Positions 7,938 through 16,734 are shown, counted from the stretch's first letter. The stretch is 64,000 bases of DNA from Brucella pituitosa (GCF_003049685.1 NZ_PYSY02000002.1:1339501-1403500); one strand, 5' to 3'. Notes: generated from the letters alone by a model not told the origin. Translations and numbers: made by a program.

Positions 7938-8648
7938 ATGCAAGTGGGCAATGCCCGTTACCGGACGGGCGCTGATATACCGGAGCTGGTGTCGATCTTC
8001 CCATTGAGAGGCGCGCTGCTTTTGCCCGGTGGACAGCTGCCGCTGAATATTTTCGAGCCTCGCTATCTGGAAATGGTGGAAGATGCGCTGGCCGGAAAGC
8101 GGATTATCGCGATGATCCAGCCGCGCATTGTGGAAGGTCCCGATGACAAGGATGAAGACGAAGACGATAGCAACAGATTTGACGAGACTGCGCGACCGCA
8201 GTTGAGCCAGGTTGGTTGTCTTGGGCGTATAACCACATATGCGGAAACCGGCGATGGGCGTGTTCTCATCACGCTTCAGGGCATATGCCGGTTCCGGGTG
8301 CTGGATGAAATCAACTGCCGCAAGCCTTATCGTCAGTGCCGGATTGCACCATTTTTGACGGATCTGGAAACTGCGCCCGATCTGGGTGAGATCGACCGTG
8401 ATGCGCTGCTCCATGCGTTTAAGGATTATCTTGAAGTGCATAATCTTGAAGCCGATTGGAACAGTATCTCGCGTGCGGGCAACGATACATTGGTCAATGC
8501 TTTGTCGATGATGTCGCCTTTCGGACCTGCCGAAAAGCAGGCATTGCTGGAAGCACCTGATTTGAAGACACGTGCAGCGACACTAATCGCTATTACGGAA
8601 ATGGTCCTTGCGAAGGTTAAGGATGATTACGGCTCGCGTCTGCAGTGA
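7938..8648 (+). CDS. LON N-terminal (substrate-binding) domain protein
   Basis: The 236-residue protein consists of a LON substrate-binding domain and no AAA+ or protease part. Diagnostic stretches are IFPLRGALLLPGGQLPLNIFEPRYLEMVEDAL (residues about 20-52) and CLGRITTYAETGDGRVLITLQGICRF. An acidic insert with alternating Asp and Glu (about 68-80) is prominent. An AGGGAGAG ribosome site precedes the ATG. Such stand-alone proteins are widespread in Alphaproteobacteria next to thioredoxin-TPR genes; their biochemical role is not established. Spacing of 75 bases from cnoX suggests cotranscription. Confidence 0.9.
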   Translation: MQVGNARYRTGADIPELVSIFPLRGALLLPGGQLPLNIFEPRYLEMVEDALAGKRIIAMIQPRIVEGPDDKDEDEDDSNRFDETARPQLSQVGCLGRITTYAETGDGRVLITLQGICRFRVLDEINCRKPYRQCRIAPFLTDLETAPDLGEIDRDALLHAFKDYLEVHNLEADWNSISRAGNDTLVNALSMMSPFGPAEKQALLEAPDLKTRAATLIAITEMVLAKVKDDYGSRLQ

Positions 8649-8656
8649 GCGACGAG

Positions 8657-8756
8657 AGCGTGTCGCGCTTAATCGCACCCATGACGCTCGCTCTAGATTC
8701 TTTTAATTGCCGCATGTTCGCGAACGCTCGATGAATTCATTTAAGCGCGACATGCT
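8657..8756. repeat. Intergenic inverted-repeat element of about 100 bp
   Basis: The left arm AGCGTGTCGCGCTT (8657-8670) and right arm AAGCGCGACATGCT (8743-8756) are inverted copies matching at 13 of 14 positions, enclosing 72 bp. It fills the gap between the LON-domain and Trm112 genes. It is a different type from the repeats near 10.4 and 12.4 kb. It has no reading frame, so it may be a non-autonomous palindromic element. Confidence 0.55.
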
Positions 8757-8770
8757 TTAGGAAAAAACCA

Positions 8771-8962
8771 ATGACTGAGAATGAAAATACCGGCAACATC
8801 GATGTCAAACTGCTTGAATTGCTCGTGTGCCCTCTGACCAAGGGGTCGCTGAAATATGATGCAGAAAACAGCGAACTGATCTCCGAGAAAGCCAGGCTTG
8901 CCTATCCGGTTCGCGGCGGCATTCCGATCATGCTGCCGTCGGAAGCGCGCACTCTTGAATAG
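8771..8962 (+). CDS. Trm112 family protein (UPF0434/YcaR-like)
   Basis: This 63-residue protein has the small Trm112 zinc-ribbon-like fold. Motifs are [37 protein letters not shown] and an acidic end. Eukaryotic Trm112 activates several methyltransferases; bacterial members are thought to act similarly, but the partner is mostly unknown. Only one Cys (in VCPLTKG) remains, so zinc is probably not bound. It follows the repeat element by 14 bases. Confidence 0.88.
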   Translation: MTENENTGNIDVKLLELLVCPLTKGSLKYDAENSELISEKARLAYPVRGGIPIMLPSEARTLE

Positions 8963-9065
8963 ATCGCGCGTGGTCTTTGATCGAGACCTGTAATTTCTGT
9001 TATATAATTTCTACATATCCTCTGTTCTTTTTCATAAATTTCACACTGCTGCTTGTTGCTTGCCA

Positions 9066-9091
9066 CGCGAGGGGGCTCTATAACCCTCGCG
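9066..9091. other. Strong hairpin in the Trm112-leuB spacer
   Basis: CGCGAGGG (9066-9073) and CCCTCGCG (9084-9091) form an 8-bp perfect stem with a 10-base loop. No T run follows on the plus strand, so it is not a standard terminator. It lies 74 bases before the leuB start and might affect the leader of that mRNA; no function is shown. Confidence 0.3.
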
Positions 9092-9164
9092 GAACTTGAA
9101 AGCACGATTGCGGAATCTGATTTCCCTGCCGTTATTGTGCGAGAAAAAACAGAGGCTTGGCATT

Positions 9165-10277
9165 ATGGCATCCAGAAAACTCCTTCTCCTGCCCGGTGAT
9201 GGCATCGGTCCTGAAGCAATGGCTGAGGTCCGCAAAATTATCGCTTTCCTCAACTCGGGTCTTAATCTCGGTTTTGAAACCGATGAAGGTCTGGTTGGCG
9301 GATCGGCATATGATGCGCATGGACAGGCTATTTCTGATGCCGATATGGAAAAGGCGCTTGCTGCGGATGCTGTGCTCTTCGGTGCCGTTGGTGGTCCGAA
9401 GTGGGACAGCGTGCCTTATGAAGTGCGCCCGGAAGCAGGCCTCCTGCGTCTGCGCAAGGATCTGGCACTCTATGCCAATCTGCGCCCGGCAATCTGCTAT
9501 CCAGCGCTTGCCCATTCATCGTCGCTGAAGCCGGAAGTGATTGAAGGTCTGGACATTCTGATCCTGCGCGAACTGACCGGCGGTGTTTATTTCGGCGAGC
9601 CGAAGGAAATCATTGATCTGGGCAATGGCCAGAAGCGCGGTATCGATACGCAGGTTTATGATACCTACGAAATCGAACGCATTGCCGATGTGGCTTTTGA
9701 GCTTGCGCGCACGCGCCGCAACAAAGTCACGTCGATGGAAAAGCGCAATGTGATGAAGTCTGGCGTCTTGTGGAATCAGGTCGTTACGGCTCGCCACAAG
9801 GAGAAGCATTCCGATGTTGAACTTGAGCACATGCTGGCCGATGCTGGTGGTATGCAGCTCGTCCGCTGGCCAAAGCAGTTCGACGTGATTGTCACCGACA
9901 ATCTGTTCGGCGATATGCTTTCTGACGTTGCAGCAATGCTGACCGGTTCGCTCGGCATGTTGCCATCGGCTTCGCTTGGCGCTGCTGACGCCAAGACCGG
10001 CAAGCGCAAGGCGCTCTATGAGCCGGTACATGGTTCCGCACCTGACATTGCAGGTCAGGGCATCGCCAATCCGATTGCAATGATTGCCTCGCTTGCCATG
10101 TGCCTGCGCTATTCGTTCAATCTGATCGATGAAGCTGATCGTCTGGAAGCAGCAATCGCCGGTGTTCTCGATGATGGTCTGCGTACTGCCGACATCTGGT
10201 CGGAAGGCAAGACCAAGATTGGTACCGTCGAAATGGGCGATGCGATCCTCGCAAAGTTCAAGGCGCTCTCGGCTTAA
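9165..10277 (+). CDS. leuB: 3-isopropylmalate dehydrogenase
   Basis: LeuB oxidises and decarboxylates 3-isopropylmalate to 2-ketoisocaproate with NAD+, the third step of leucine synthesis in the cytosol. The ATG at 9165 has an AGAGG site about nine bases upstream and gives 370 residues, the usual family length; the frame is open upstream to a TTG at 9096 but that extension is not conserved in the family. Motifs: [10 protein letters not shown] near residue 8, the substrate-binding [15 protein letters not shown] around 95-110, Lys/Asp residues in [14 protein letters not shown] and the NAD site [18 protein letters not shown]. leuD is on the same segment 11 kb further on. Confidence 0.97.
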   Translation: MASRKLLLLPGDGIGPEAMAEVRKIIAFLNSGLNLGFETDEGLVGGSAYDAHGQAISDADMEKALAADAVLFGAVGGPKWDSVPYEVRPEAGLLRLRKDLALYANLRPAICYPALAHSSSLKPEVIEGLDILILRELTGGVYFGEPKEIIDLGNGQKRGIDTQVYDTYEIERIADVAFELARTRRNKVTSMEKRNVMKSGVLWNQVVTARHKEKHSDVELEHMLADAGGMQLVRWPKQFDVIVTDNLFGDMLSDVAAMLTGSLGMLPSASLGAADAKTGKRKALYEPVHGSAPDIAGQGIANPIAMIASLAMCLRYSFNLIDEADRLEAAIAGVLDDGLRTADIWSEGKTKIGTVEMGDAILAKFKALSA

Positions 10278-10298
10278 TCACCGATTGTACGATTATTA

Positions 10299-10332
10299 AA
10301 AAGCCGCCGTGACGTGTTCACGGCGGCTTTTT
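10299..10332 (+). terminator. Rho-independent terminator of leuB
   Basis: The stem AAGCCGCCGTGA (10301-10312) pairs with TCACGGCGGCTT (10318-10329), followed by TTT. The A run on the 5' side makes it potentially bidirectional. Confidence 0.9.
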
Positions 10333-10344
10333 GGTTTTAAGTAT

Positions 10345-10448
10345 TAGAGCGCATCCCGAAAAGTGTGAAACGGTTTTCGGACAAAGATGCGCGTTAAAAC
10401 AAATATTTAGAGCGCCGATCTGACCCAATCAGATCGAAACGCGCTCTA
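10345..10448. repeat. Dispersed palindromic repeat, copy A
   Basis: The element starts TAGAGCGCATCCCGAAAAGT and ends in GCGCTCTA, so its ends are inverted. The same sequence recurs at 12352-12451 almost unchanged, with relatives at 57306-57340 (end only) and 60709-60789 (internally deleted). Within it, TTTTAGCGC-like and GATCTGA(C/T)CCAATCAGATC blocks are recognisable. It lies after leuB, abutting the next gene's 3' end. No ORF is present. Confidence 0.85.
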
Positions 10449-11042
10449 ATCGAACTGAAGCGTAAAATCCGCAAACACACCAGCGATCAGAAGCGCGATG
10501 AAGAAATACTGAAATCCCTTGCGCTTGAGGCGCATGGCAAAGAGTATGGCTGCAGTTTCAACTGCAAACAGGATAAATTCGCCCAGATAGGACTCTTTGT
10601 TGTCAACTGAGAATTGCGGACCCGTGCCATTCAGGAACTGGACGAGGTTGAGGAAGATAAAGAGCGAGAAAAGCCATATCTTTCTTGATAGAAAATAGCT
10701 TTCGTAATTGCCATATTCTTTAATTTCATCCGGTGTCAGAGTAACGCATACGAAGAAAAGACCAAAGACATAGAGAAGGTCGAGTACATATGTGTATACA
10801 TTGTAGCTCTTTGTCCCGCTTTGGAATAAATACTCCCACCAGAACTGGATGATCCAGAGAAAGACAACGACGACCCACCCAATATGCATATAGGATATCT
10901 TATGCTTGTTGGGGTGTTGGACGAATTTGGATGCGAAGATGAGTAATCGTGACAGGCACAGACTGATGCCCATACCATTGATAATTCTCATATGAGAAAA
11001 AGCATCAGCCGCGCTGATAGTGGTTTCAACTCCAGAAGGCAA
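10446..11042 (-). CDS. Hypothetical polytopic membrane protein
   Basis: I do not recognise a named family. The protein of up to 198 residues has about five or six hydrophobic segments. One is rich in Trp (HIGWVVVVFLWIIQFWWEYL); others include VYTYVLDLLYVFGLFFVCVTL, LFSLFIFLNLVQFL and LGEFILFAVETAAILFAM. The start is uncertain: the longest frame begins at a TTG (11042); an ATG at 10991 would begin inside what looks like conserved sequence (SAADAFSHMRIINGMG). Neither has a good ribosome site. Codon use is more AT-rich than the neighbours, which may hint at recent gain. The last three bases overlap repeat copy A. Confidence 0.65.
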   Translation of the reverse strand: MPSGVETTISAADAFSHMRIINGMGISLCLSRLLIFASKFVQHPNKHKISYMHIGWVVVVFLWIIQFWWEYLFQSGTKSYNVYTYVLDLLYVFGLFFVCVTLTPDEIKEYGNYESYFLSRKIWLFSLFIFLNLVQFLNGTGPQFSVDNKESYLGEFILFAVETAAILFAMRLKRKGFQYFFIALLIAGVFADFTLQFD

Positions 11043-11243
11043 TTTCCACCTGTATCTATAGTCTCTCGAACATGATCAATAACTACCGTTTCCTGATGAA
11101 TAGCGCGTTGTTTATTGAAAATGAAATGAATTGTTCTGTTGTGGTAAAGCGGTTGTCAGTACATGGCAGCGCTGTGCAGTTGACTGGATAGTTGGAAATA
11201 AACGCCCGATTTCCGGCTGCTATTTCCGACAAAGACATTAAGA

Positions 11244-12302
11244 ATGGCAAGCATGTTGAACACCCTTCCAAATCTGAGCGTCCTATATGACGCATTGCTT
11301 GCCCGTGACGCAGCTTACGAGGGCAAAGCCTATGTTGGCGTCCTTTCGACCGGCATTTTCTGTCGGCTGACCTGCCCGGCAAGAAAGCCGCTTAAAGAAA
11401 ACTGCCGGTTTTTTGCTTCTATTCCCGAATGTATTGCTGATGGTTTCAGACCTTGCAAAAGATGTCACCCGTTGCAGCCTGCGGCGGAAGCAGACGTGTC
11501 TGTTGAACGTTTGCTGAAGGCGCTGGAAGCGCAACCGCAAAGGCGCTGGAGCGAGGATGATGTCGCCGGCATGGGGTTGGATCCATCCACGGTGCGCCGC
11601 AGTTTTAGAAGACATTTCGGCATTACGTTTCTGGAAATGGCGCGGCAGGAACGATTACGACAAGGGTTTCAGGCTTTGGCGCAGGGTGAGCGCGTCATTG
11701 ATGCGCAGGTCGATGCGGGTTTTGAATCGCCGGATGCTTTCCGCAATGCCTTTGCCCGCATTCTGGGGCTTCCGCCAGCACAGTTGCAAAAGGATGGTCT
11801 GCTCCGCGCTGACTGGATCAGGACGCCGCTCGGTACAATGATTGCAGTATGCGATCAGTCAGCTTTGCATCTGCTGGAGTTCGCTGATCGTAAGGCGCTG
11901 CCGCAAGAGCTTAAAAAGCTGCACAAGGCCTGCCATGGTGCAATCGGGATAGGGCGATATCCGTCGCATAATGTGTTGGAACAGCAGCTTGATACGTTCT
12001 TTGCAGGACGATCCGCCGATTTCGATATTCCGCTGGTGCTGCATGGGAGCGCATTCACGCGCGACGTCTGGCGCGAATTGCAGAATATCGGGGCAGGCGA
12101 GACACGAAGCTATAGCGAAATTGCAAGGGCCGTAGAAAAGCCGCTCGCAGTACGCGCCGTAGCGCGCGCCAATGGCGCTAATCAGATTGCCATCATCATT
12201 CCTTGCCATCGCGTTATTGGTGCGGATGGTTCGTTGACGGGCTACGGCGGAGGTCTTTGGCGCAAGCAGAAGCTGATCGAGATCGAGGCGCAGTACCGTT
12301 GA
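11244..12302 (+). CDS. ada: Bifunctional Ada: methylphosphotriester/O6-methylguanine methyltransferase and regulator
   Basis: The 352-residue protein has the complete Ada layout. An N-terminal zinc domain carries Cys40, Cys44, Cys71 and Cys74 in GIFCRLTCPARKP and FRPCKRC; Cys40 is expected to accept methyl from phosphotriesters. An AraC-type helix-turn-helix lies at about 85-180. The C-terminal O6-alkylguanine transferase has the acceptor PCHRV with Cys321, and a FTRDVWRELQNIGAGETRSYSEIA lead-in of the usual type. Methylated Ada activates its own and related repair genes. ATG codons at 11244 and 11253 are both possible; neither has a strong ribosome site. Downstream is a terminator and repeat copy B. 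Confidence 0.95.
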   Translation: MASMLNTLPNLSVLYDALLARDAAYEGKAYVGVLSTGIFCRLTCPARKPLKENCRFFASIPECIADGFRPCKRCHPLQPAAEADVSVERLLKALEAQPQRRWSEDDVAGMGLDPSTVRRSFRRHFGITFLEMARQERLRQGFQALAQGERVIDAQVDAGFESPDAFRNAFARILGLPPAQLQKDGLLRADWIRTPLGTMIAVCDQSALHLLEFADRKALPQELKKLHKACHGAIGIGRYPSHNVLEQQLDTFFAGRSADFDIPLVLHGSAFTRDVWRELQNIGAGETRSYSEIARAVEKPLAVRAVARANGANQIAIIIPCHRVIGADGSLTGYGGGLWRKQKLIEIEAQYR

Positions 12303-12318
12303 TCGTCTTCCCAAAAGA

Positions 12319-12348
12319 AAACGCCGCCCAAATGGGGCGGCGCTTTAG
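12319..12348 (+). terminator. Terminator after ada
   Basis: CGCCGCCC (12322-12329) pairs with GGGCGGCG (12335-12342), followed by the interrupted T run CTTTAGCTTT. An A-rich stretch stands before it, so it may also serve the opposite strand. Confidence 0.7.
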
Positions 12349-12351
12349 CTT

Positions 12352-12451
12352 TAGAGCGCATCCCGAAAAGTGTGAAACGGTTTTCGGACAAAGATGCGCG
12401 TTAAAACAAATATTTAGAGCGCCGATCTGATCCAATCAGATCGGCGCTCTA
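12352..12451. repeat. Dispersed palindromic repeat, copy B
   Basis: This copy matches copy A (10345-10448) over nearly its whole length: TAGAGCGCATCCCGAAAAGT at the left, then the same middle, then CGATCTGATCCAATCAGATCG and GCGCTCTA at the right. It sits between the ada terminator and the 3' end of the convergent MFS gene. Confidence 0.85.
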
Positions 12452-12464
12452 AAAGTCTGACCGA

Positions 12465-14354
12465 CTACTCGATCTTGTTGAGGTCGACGTCCTTGGTTTC
12501 CTTGACGAACATGATGCCAATAACCAGTGTGATCGTTGCAAGGATGATCGGATACCAAAGGCCGTAATAGATATCGCCCTTAGCCGCACTCATTGCGAAG
12601 ACGGTTGCAGGCAGAAGGCCACCGAACCAGCCGTTGCCGATGTGATATGGCAGCGACATACCGGTATAACGGATGCGGGTCGGGAACATTTCAACGAGGA
12701 TAGCGGCGATCGGGCCATAGACCATCGTGACGTAAATCACGAGGACGGTAAGAATGGCGATCGTCATAACCCAGTTAATCTGAGATGGATCGGCAATCAT
12801 CTTGAACGCGCCGGCATTCGGGATGGTGTAGACAGCCTGTTCAGGCTGTGCTGCAGCATCGGCTTCTGCCTGCGTGATGATCTTGGCTTTGACGAGATCG
12901 GCGCTCGACATGGTTGCCTTTTCACCGGCACGGACAGCTTCAGCATTCAGTTCCAGTTCCGGATTGGCTGCGATGAAGGCATCGAGCTTGGAATCTGCAA
13001 TTTTTGCTGGGCTACGAACGAGCGGCCAGCCTGCTTTCTGCAGGGCAAGGTTGATGTCGTGGGTCAAAGCGGCCTGCTTGGCAGTTGCTTCCGCTCCAGC
13101 CTGGATCGCATCAAAGGACGTCACAGTGGAATCGCCGATTTTGATGGTTGCAGGCTGTCCGGCAGGACCGGTTACGACGTCGTAAGGAACAGCACTGCGC
13201 GACAGGAAGCTCGTCGCGATATCACAGGAGCTGGTGAACTTCGATGTGCCGGTTGCATTGAACTGGAAGTTACAGTCGCCAGGTGCCGCAGAAACGGTGG
13301 CCCGGATCGTCTGTTCAGCTTGAGCAAGAGCCGGGTTGGCTGCATGAGTCAGTGCTTTGAACAGCGGGAAGTAGGTGACTGCTGCAAGAAGCAAGCCCGC
13401 CATGATGATCGGCTTGCGGCCAATCTTGTCCGAGAGCCAGCCAAAAACCACGAAGAAGCCGGTGCCGATAATGAGCGCGGACGCGACCATGATGTTTGCC
13501 GACTGGTTCTCGACCTTAAGTACGTTCTGAAGGAAAAACAGTGCGTAGAACTGGCCGGTATACCAGACGACAGCTTGCCCCATTGTCAGACCGAACAGAG
13601 CGATAAGGGCAATTTTGGCATTCTTCCACTGACCGAATGCTTCGGAAAGCGGTGCTTTGGAGATCTTTCCTTCTTCCTTCATCTTCTTGAAGGCAGGGGA
13701 TTCGCTCATCTGCAAACGAATCCACACTGAGATGCCCAGCAGAATGATCGAAACCAGGAAAGGAATACGCCAACCCCAGGCAGCAAAGGACTCAGTGGTC
13801 ATCACGTTCTGAATGCTCAGGATGACCATCAGCGAAAGGAAAAGCCCCAACGTTGCCGTTGTCTGAATCCATGACGTATAGAAGCCGCGACGGCCATTCG
13901 GTGCGTGTTCGGCAACATAGGTTGCAGCGCCACCGTATTCACCGCCGAGTGCCAGACCCTGCAACATACGCAGAATGATCAGGATTGTGGGCGCGACGAT
14001 ACCAAGGGTTGCCGATCCAGGCAGAATACCGACGAGGAACGTCGATGCACCCATGATAACAATGGTAACGAGAAAGGTGTATTTACGACCGACGAGATCG
14101 CCAATGCGTCCGAAGACAAGCGCGCCGAACGGGCGGACGAGAAAGCCTGCTGCGAATGCGAGCAAGACGAAGATATTGCGGGTTGTTTCCGGATATTCAT
14201 TAAAGAACGCCGCGCCAATAAAGGCAGCCAGTGTTCCGTAGAGATAAAAGTCATACCATTCAAATACTGTGCCGAGTGAAGAAGCGAAAATTACCTTCTT
14301 TTCTTCACGCGTCATTTTTGGCGCGCCAGCCTTGGCGCTCGATTGAACTGACAT
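12465..14354 (-). CDS. MFS transporter of the metabolite:H+ symporter (MHS) family with a large loop insert
   Basis: The ATG at 14354 has GGGAGGAA nine bases upstream; the frame is open for 25 more codons, which I do not think are translated. The 629-residue protein has two MFS halves. Motif A occurs as GRIGDLVGRK (82-91) and GWLSDKIGRK (305-314), and FEWYDFYLYG near 31 is typical of MHS symporters such as ShiA, ProP and KgtP. A soluble stretch of about 190 residues (about 338-527), rich in Ala, Gln and Asp with two Cys, interrupts the second half between membrane segments. That makes it about 190 residues longer than a standard MHS member. The substrate is not predictable; organic acids are usual. 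Confidence 0.85.
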   Translation of the reverse strand: MSVQSSAKAGAPKMTREEKKVIFASSLGTVFEWYDFYLYGTLAAFIGAAFFNEYPETTRNIFVLLAFAAGFLVRPFGALVFGRIGDLVGRKYTFLVTIVIMGASTFLVGILPGSATLGIVAPTILIILRMLQGLALGGEYGGAATYVAEHAPNGRRGFYTSWIQTTATLGLFLSLMVILSIQNVMTTESFAAWGWRIPFLVSIILLGISVWIRLQMSESPAFKKMKEEGKISKAPLSEAFGQWKNAKIALIALFGLTMGQAVVWYTGQFYALFFLQNVLKVENQSANIMVASALIIGTGFFVVFGWLSDKIGRKPIIMAGLLLAAVTYFPLFKALTHAANPALAQAEQTIRATVSAAPGDCNFQFNATGTSKFTSSCDIATSFLSRSAVPYDVVTGPAGQPATIKIGDSTVTSFDAIQAGAEATAKQAALTHDINLALQKAGWPLVRSPAKIADSKLDAFIAANPELELNAEAVRAGEKATMSSADLVKAKIITQAEADAAAQPEQAVYTIPNAGAFKMIADPSQINWVMTIAILTVLVIYVTMVYGPIAAILVEMFPTRIRYTGMSLPYHIGNGWFGGLLPATVFAMSAAKGDIYYGLWYPIILATITLVIGIMFVKETKDVDLNKIE

Positions 14355-14599
14355 AAGTAAGGTTCCTCCCAACAGCATTTTTGCTGACGTGTGCGGACGT
14401 TCTCCTCCAACTTCCGCGCACTTTTCCACGAGCGCATGATGAACTGAATCGTTTAATCCGTTTATTATCTTTTAGTATGAGAAAGGCTCGGCCTTGACTA
14501 AGGGGTGAAAGTTCAAATTCAGCGGGTCAAAGACAAATTGGATTGGTACTGTTGTTCGAGGTAGAATTTCACTTGGCAGTTATTCTAGGAGAGCAAGAA

Positions 14600-14992
14600 A
14601 TGGACCGTTTTGTCGGTGGTTGTCTGTGTGGAGATGTTCGGTTCGCTGCATCCGGGCCCCCCTATCGCGTTGGCATCTGTCACTGCCTCGATTGCCGCAA
14701 GCAACATGGAGCACTGTTTCACGCCTCGGCAATTTTTCCCGAAGCTGCCGTTACCATCCATGGCGAGACGCGCGATTATGAAGGGCGGTTTTTCTGCCCT
14801 CGCTGTGGCTCGTCTGTTTTTTCCCGTTCAGATGATGAAGTTGAGATCAACCTCGGCTCGCTCGATGACATCGATCAGTTGACGCCGACCTATGAGCTCT
14901 GGACCATTCGGCGTGAGTCCTGGCTGCCGCCGTTTCCACTTAAAAGACACTATGAACGTGATCGGATTGGTACGACTCGGAATGAAGACTAG
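14600..14992 (+). CDS. GFA-family (glutathione-dependent formaldehyde-activating-like) zinc protein
   Basis: The ATG at 14600 follows GGAGAGCAAGAA and yields 130 residues; an upstream in-frame start at 14543 lacks a site. The fold is Mss4/CENP-V/GFA. Zinc ligands appear in GGCLCGDVRF, ICHCLDCRKQ and FCPRCGSSVF. Most family members have unknown substrates; only a few bind glutathione-formaldehyde adducts, so the name should not be taken as function. It is monocistronic, opposite to the MFS gene. A possible terminator follows at 15127-15153. Confidence 0.88.
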   Translation: MDRFVGGCLCGDVRFAASGPPYRVGICHCLDCRKQHGALFHASAIFPEAAVTIHGETRDYEGRFFCPRCGSSVFSRSDDEVEINLGSLDDIDQLTPTYELWTIRRESWLPPFPLKRHYERDRIGTTRNED

Positions 14993-15309
14993 ATCAGGCG
15001 ATCTGGACGGAAGGTAAATTGCGCATTTTTCCTGTCTGTTTGGCACTGGAATGCCTTTATTTTAGGTGCGACTGGCTGCGCAGTGATGATGAAATTGGAA
15101 TGAATATCCAAATACGACGCAAATCGGCCAGTTTTCGTCGAATTGGCTTTTTTCCTTGGGCTTTGAGTGCTAAGTCGCTCTCGCGATAAATGCCGACAAA
15201 TTCCCAGAGTTCAATTCATCCGCATACCCCCAAATATCGCAGTGACGACATTGGCAGATTGATTTATGTCGCTGAGCGAACATTGAGCCAGAGCCTGAAA
15301 GCCCCAACC
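14993..15309. other. GFA-serA intergenic region
   Basis: No separate gene is seen. The region holds a terminator-like hairpin at 15127-15153. From 15190 an ATG opens in frame with serA, but it lacks a ribosome site and would add 40 residues not found in SerA; I treat this as 5' untranslated sequence. Confidence 0.5.
15127..15153 (+). terminator. Terminator-like hairpin upstream of serA
   Basis: GCCAGTT (15127-15133) pairs with AATTGGC (15141-15147, one G-U) and six T follow. It may end GFA transcription. At 157 bases upstream of serA it could alternatively act as an attenuator, but no leader peptide was found. Confidence 0.45.
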
Positions 15310-16548
15310 ATGACTGCACGTCTTTCATTCGCGCGTGAGCGTATCAACGTTCTTCTTCTCGAAGGCATCAACCAGTCCGCCGTCGATTATTTCAAATCGT
15401 CTGGCTACACGAACGTCGTTCATTTGCCGAAAGCGTTGGACAAGGCTGAGCTGATTGAGGCGATTTCATCCGCTCATATCGTGGGTATTCGTTCACGCAC
15501 GCAGCTCACTGACGAAGTGTTTGAAGCAGCGCAGCGCCTGATTGCTGTCGGTTGCTACTCGGTTGGCACAAATCAGGTGGATCTGAAGGCTGCTCGCAAA
15601 CGCGGCATTCCCGTTTTCAATGCACCGTTCTCCAACACACGCTCTGTGGCTGAGCTGGTGATTGGTGAAATCATCATGCTGATGCGCCGCATTTTCCCGC
15701 GCTCCAATGCGGCCCATACGGGCGGCTGGGACAAGAGCGCGACAGGCAGTCGCGAAGTGCGTGGCAAAACGCTGGGTATCGTCGGCTATGGCAATATCGG
15801 TTCGCAGGTCGGCAATCTGGCTGAAAGCCTCGGCATGACGGTCCGCTATTTCGACATGACCGACAAGCTGCAATACGGTAATGTTATTCCGACTGAAACG
15901 CTCGACGAACTGCTCGAAATTTCGGACGTGATCAGCTTGCATGTACCATCGAACAAGTCGACGGCCAAGATGATCACCGAAGCCAAGCTGCGCAAGATGA
16001 AGAAGGGTGCCTTCTTCATCAACAATGCGCGCGGTTCTGTGGTCGATCTGGAAGCGCTGGCCAAGGTTCTGAAAGAAGGCCATCTCGCCGGTGCGGCAAT
16101 TGACGTGTTTCCGGTTGAGCCTGCCTCGAACAAGGATCCGTTTATTTCGCCGTTGCAGGGGCTGGAGAATGTCATTCTCACTCCGCATATTGGCGGCTCG
16201 ACTGAAGAAGCGCAGGAACGCATTGGTTTGGAAGTCACCCGTAAGCTGGTGGAATATTCCGATGTTGGTTCGACGCTCGGTGCGGTTAACTTCCCGCAGG
16301 TGCAGCTGCCTGCGCGTCCGAATGGCACGCGTTTCATGCATGTGCATGAAAACCGCCCGGGCATTCTCAACAGTCTCGTGAATATTTTCTCCTCGCATAA
16401 TATCAACATCGTCAGCCAGTTTCTGCAGACCGATGGTGAAGTTGGCTATGTGGTGATTGAGGGTGACGCGATGGAAGAACATGCCGAAGACGTTCTTCAG
16501 GCGATGCGCGAAATTCCGGGTACTGTGCGGACGCGTCTGCTTTACTGA
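15310..16548 (+). CDS. serA: D-3-phosphoglycerate dehydrogenase
   Basis: SerA oxidises 3-phosphoglycerate to 3-phosphohydroxypyruvate with NAD+, the first step of serine synthesis. From the ATG at 15310 the protein has 412 residues, close to E. coli SerA (410). It contains the nucleotide motif GIVGYGNIGSQVG, the catalytic Arg in NNARGSVVD, the Glu/His region VEPASNKDPF to LTPHIGGSTEEAQ, and a C-terminal ACT domain (MHVHENRPGILNSLVNIFS) for serine feedback. It is the short E. coli type, without the extra ASB domain of mycobacterial SerA. The ribosome site is weak (GAGCCTGAAAG). A terminator follows. Confidence 0.96.
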   Translation: MTARLSFARERINVLLLEGINQSAVDYFKSSGYTNVVHLPKALDKAELIEAISSAHIVGIRSRTQLTDEVFEAAQRLIAVGCYSVGTNQVDLKAARKRGIPVFNAPFSNTRSVAELVIGEIIMLMRRIFPRSNAAHTGGWDKSATGSREVRGKTLGIVGYGNIGSQVGNLAESLGMTVRYFDMTDKLQYGNVIPTETLDELLEISDVISLHVPSNKSTAKMITEAKLRKMKKGAFFINNARGSVVDLEALAKVLKEGHLAGAAIDVFPVEPASNKDPFISPLQGLENVILTPHIGGSTEEAQERIGLEVTRKLVEYSDVGSTLGAVNFPQVQLPARPNGTRFMHVHENRPGILNSLVNIFSSHNINIVSQFLQTDGEVGYVVIEGDAMEEHAEDVLQAMREIPGTVRTRLLY

Positions 16549-16567
16549 TTAAGCAGCATGCCATTTG

Positions 16568-16600
16568 AAGGCCCGCGCAGCATTCGCCGCGCGGGCCTTT
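16568..16600 (+). terminator. Terminator of serA
   Basis: GGCCCGCGC (16570-16578) pairs with GCGCGGGCC (16589-16597), followed by a short TTT. The stem is very strong; the T run is short. Confidence 0.7.
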
Positions 16601-16734
16601 GCATTTCAATATCGCAACGTAATAAGCGGTATTGTTCCTGTATTTTTGAGCAGTTTTGTTGCGCTTCTCTTCGAGAAATCATTGACTCTTTTTTCAAAGG
16701 GCTTAAAAGCGCAATCGGAAAAGGAGACAATCCC

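Noticed and set aside
9096..9164. Leucine-rich in-frame extension upstream of leuB as a leader peptide
   Set aside because: It has no stop codon before leuB and is in the same frame, so it is at most an N-terminal extension; the AGAGG site and family length support the ATG at 9165.
15190..15309. Longer N-terminus for SerA
   Set aside because: No ribosome site precedes the ATG at 15190, and the extra 40 residues are absent from E. coli-type SerA proteins of known length.
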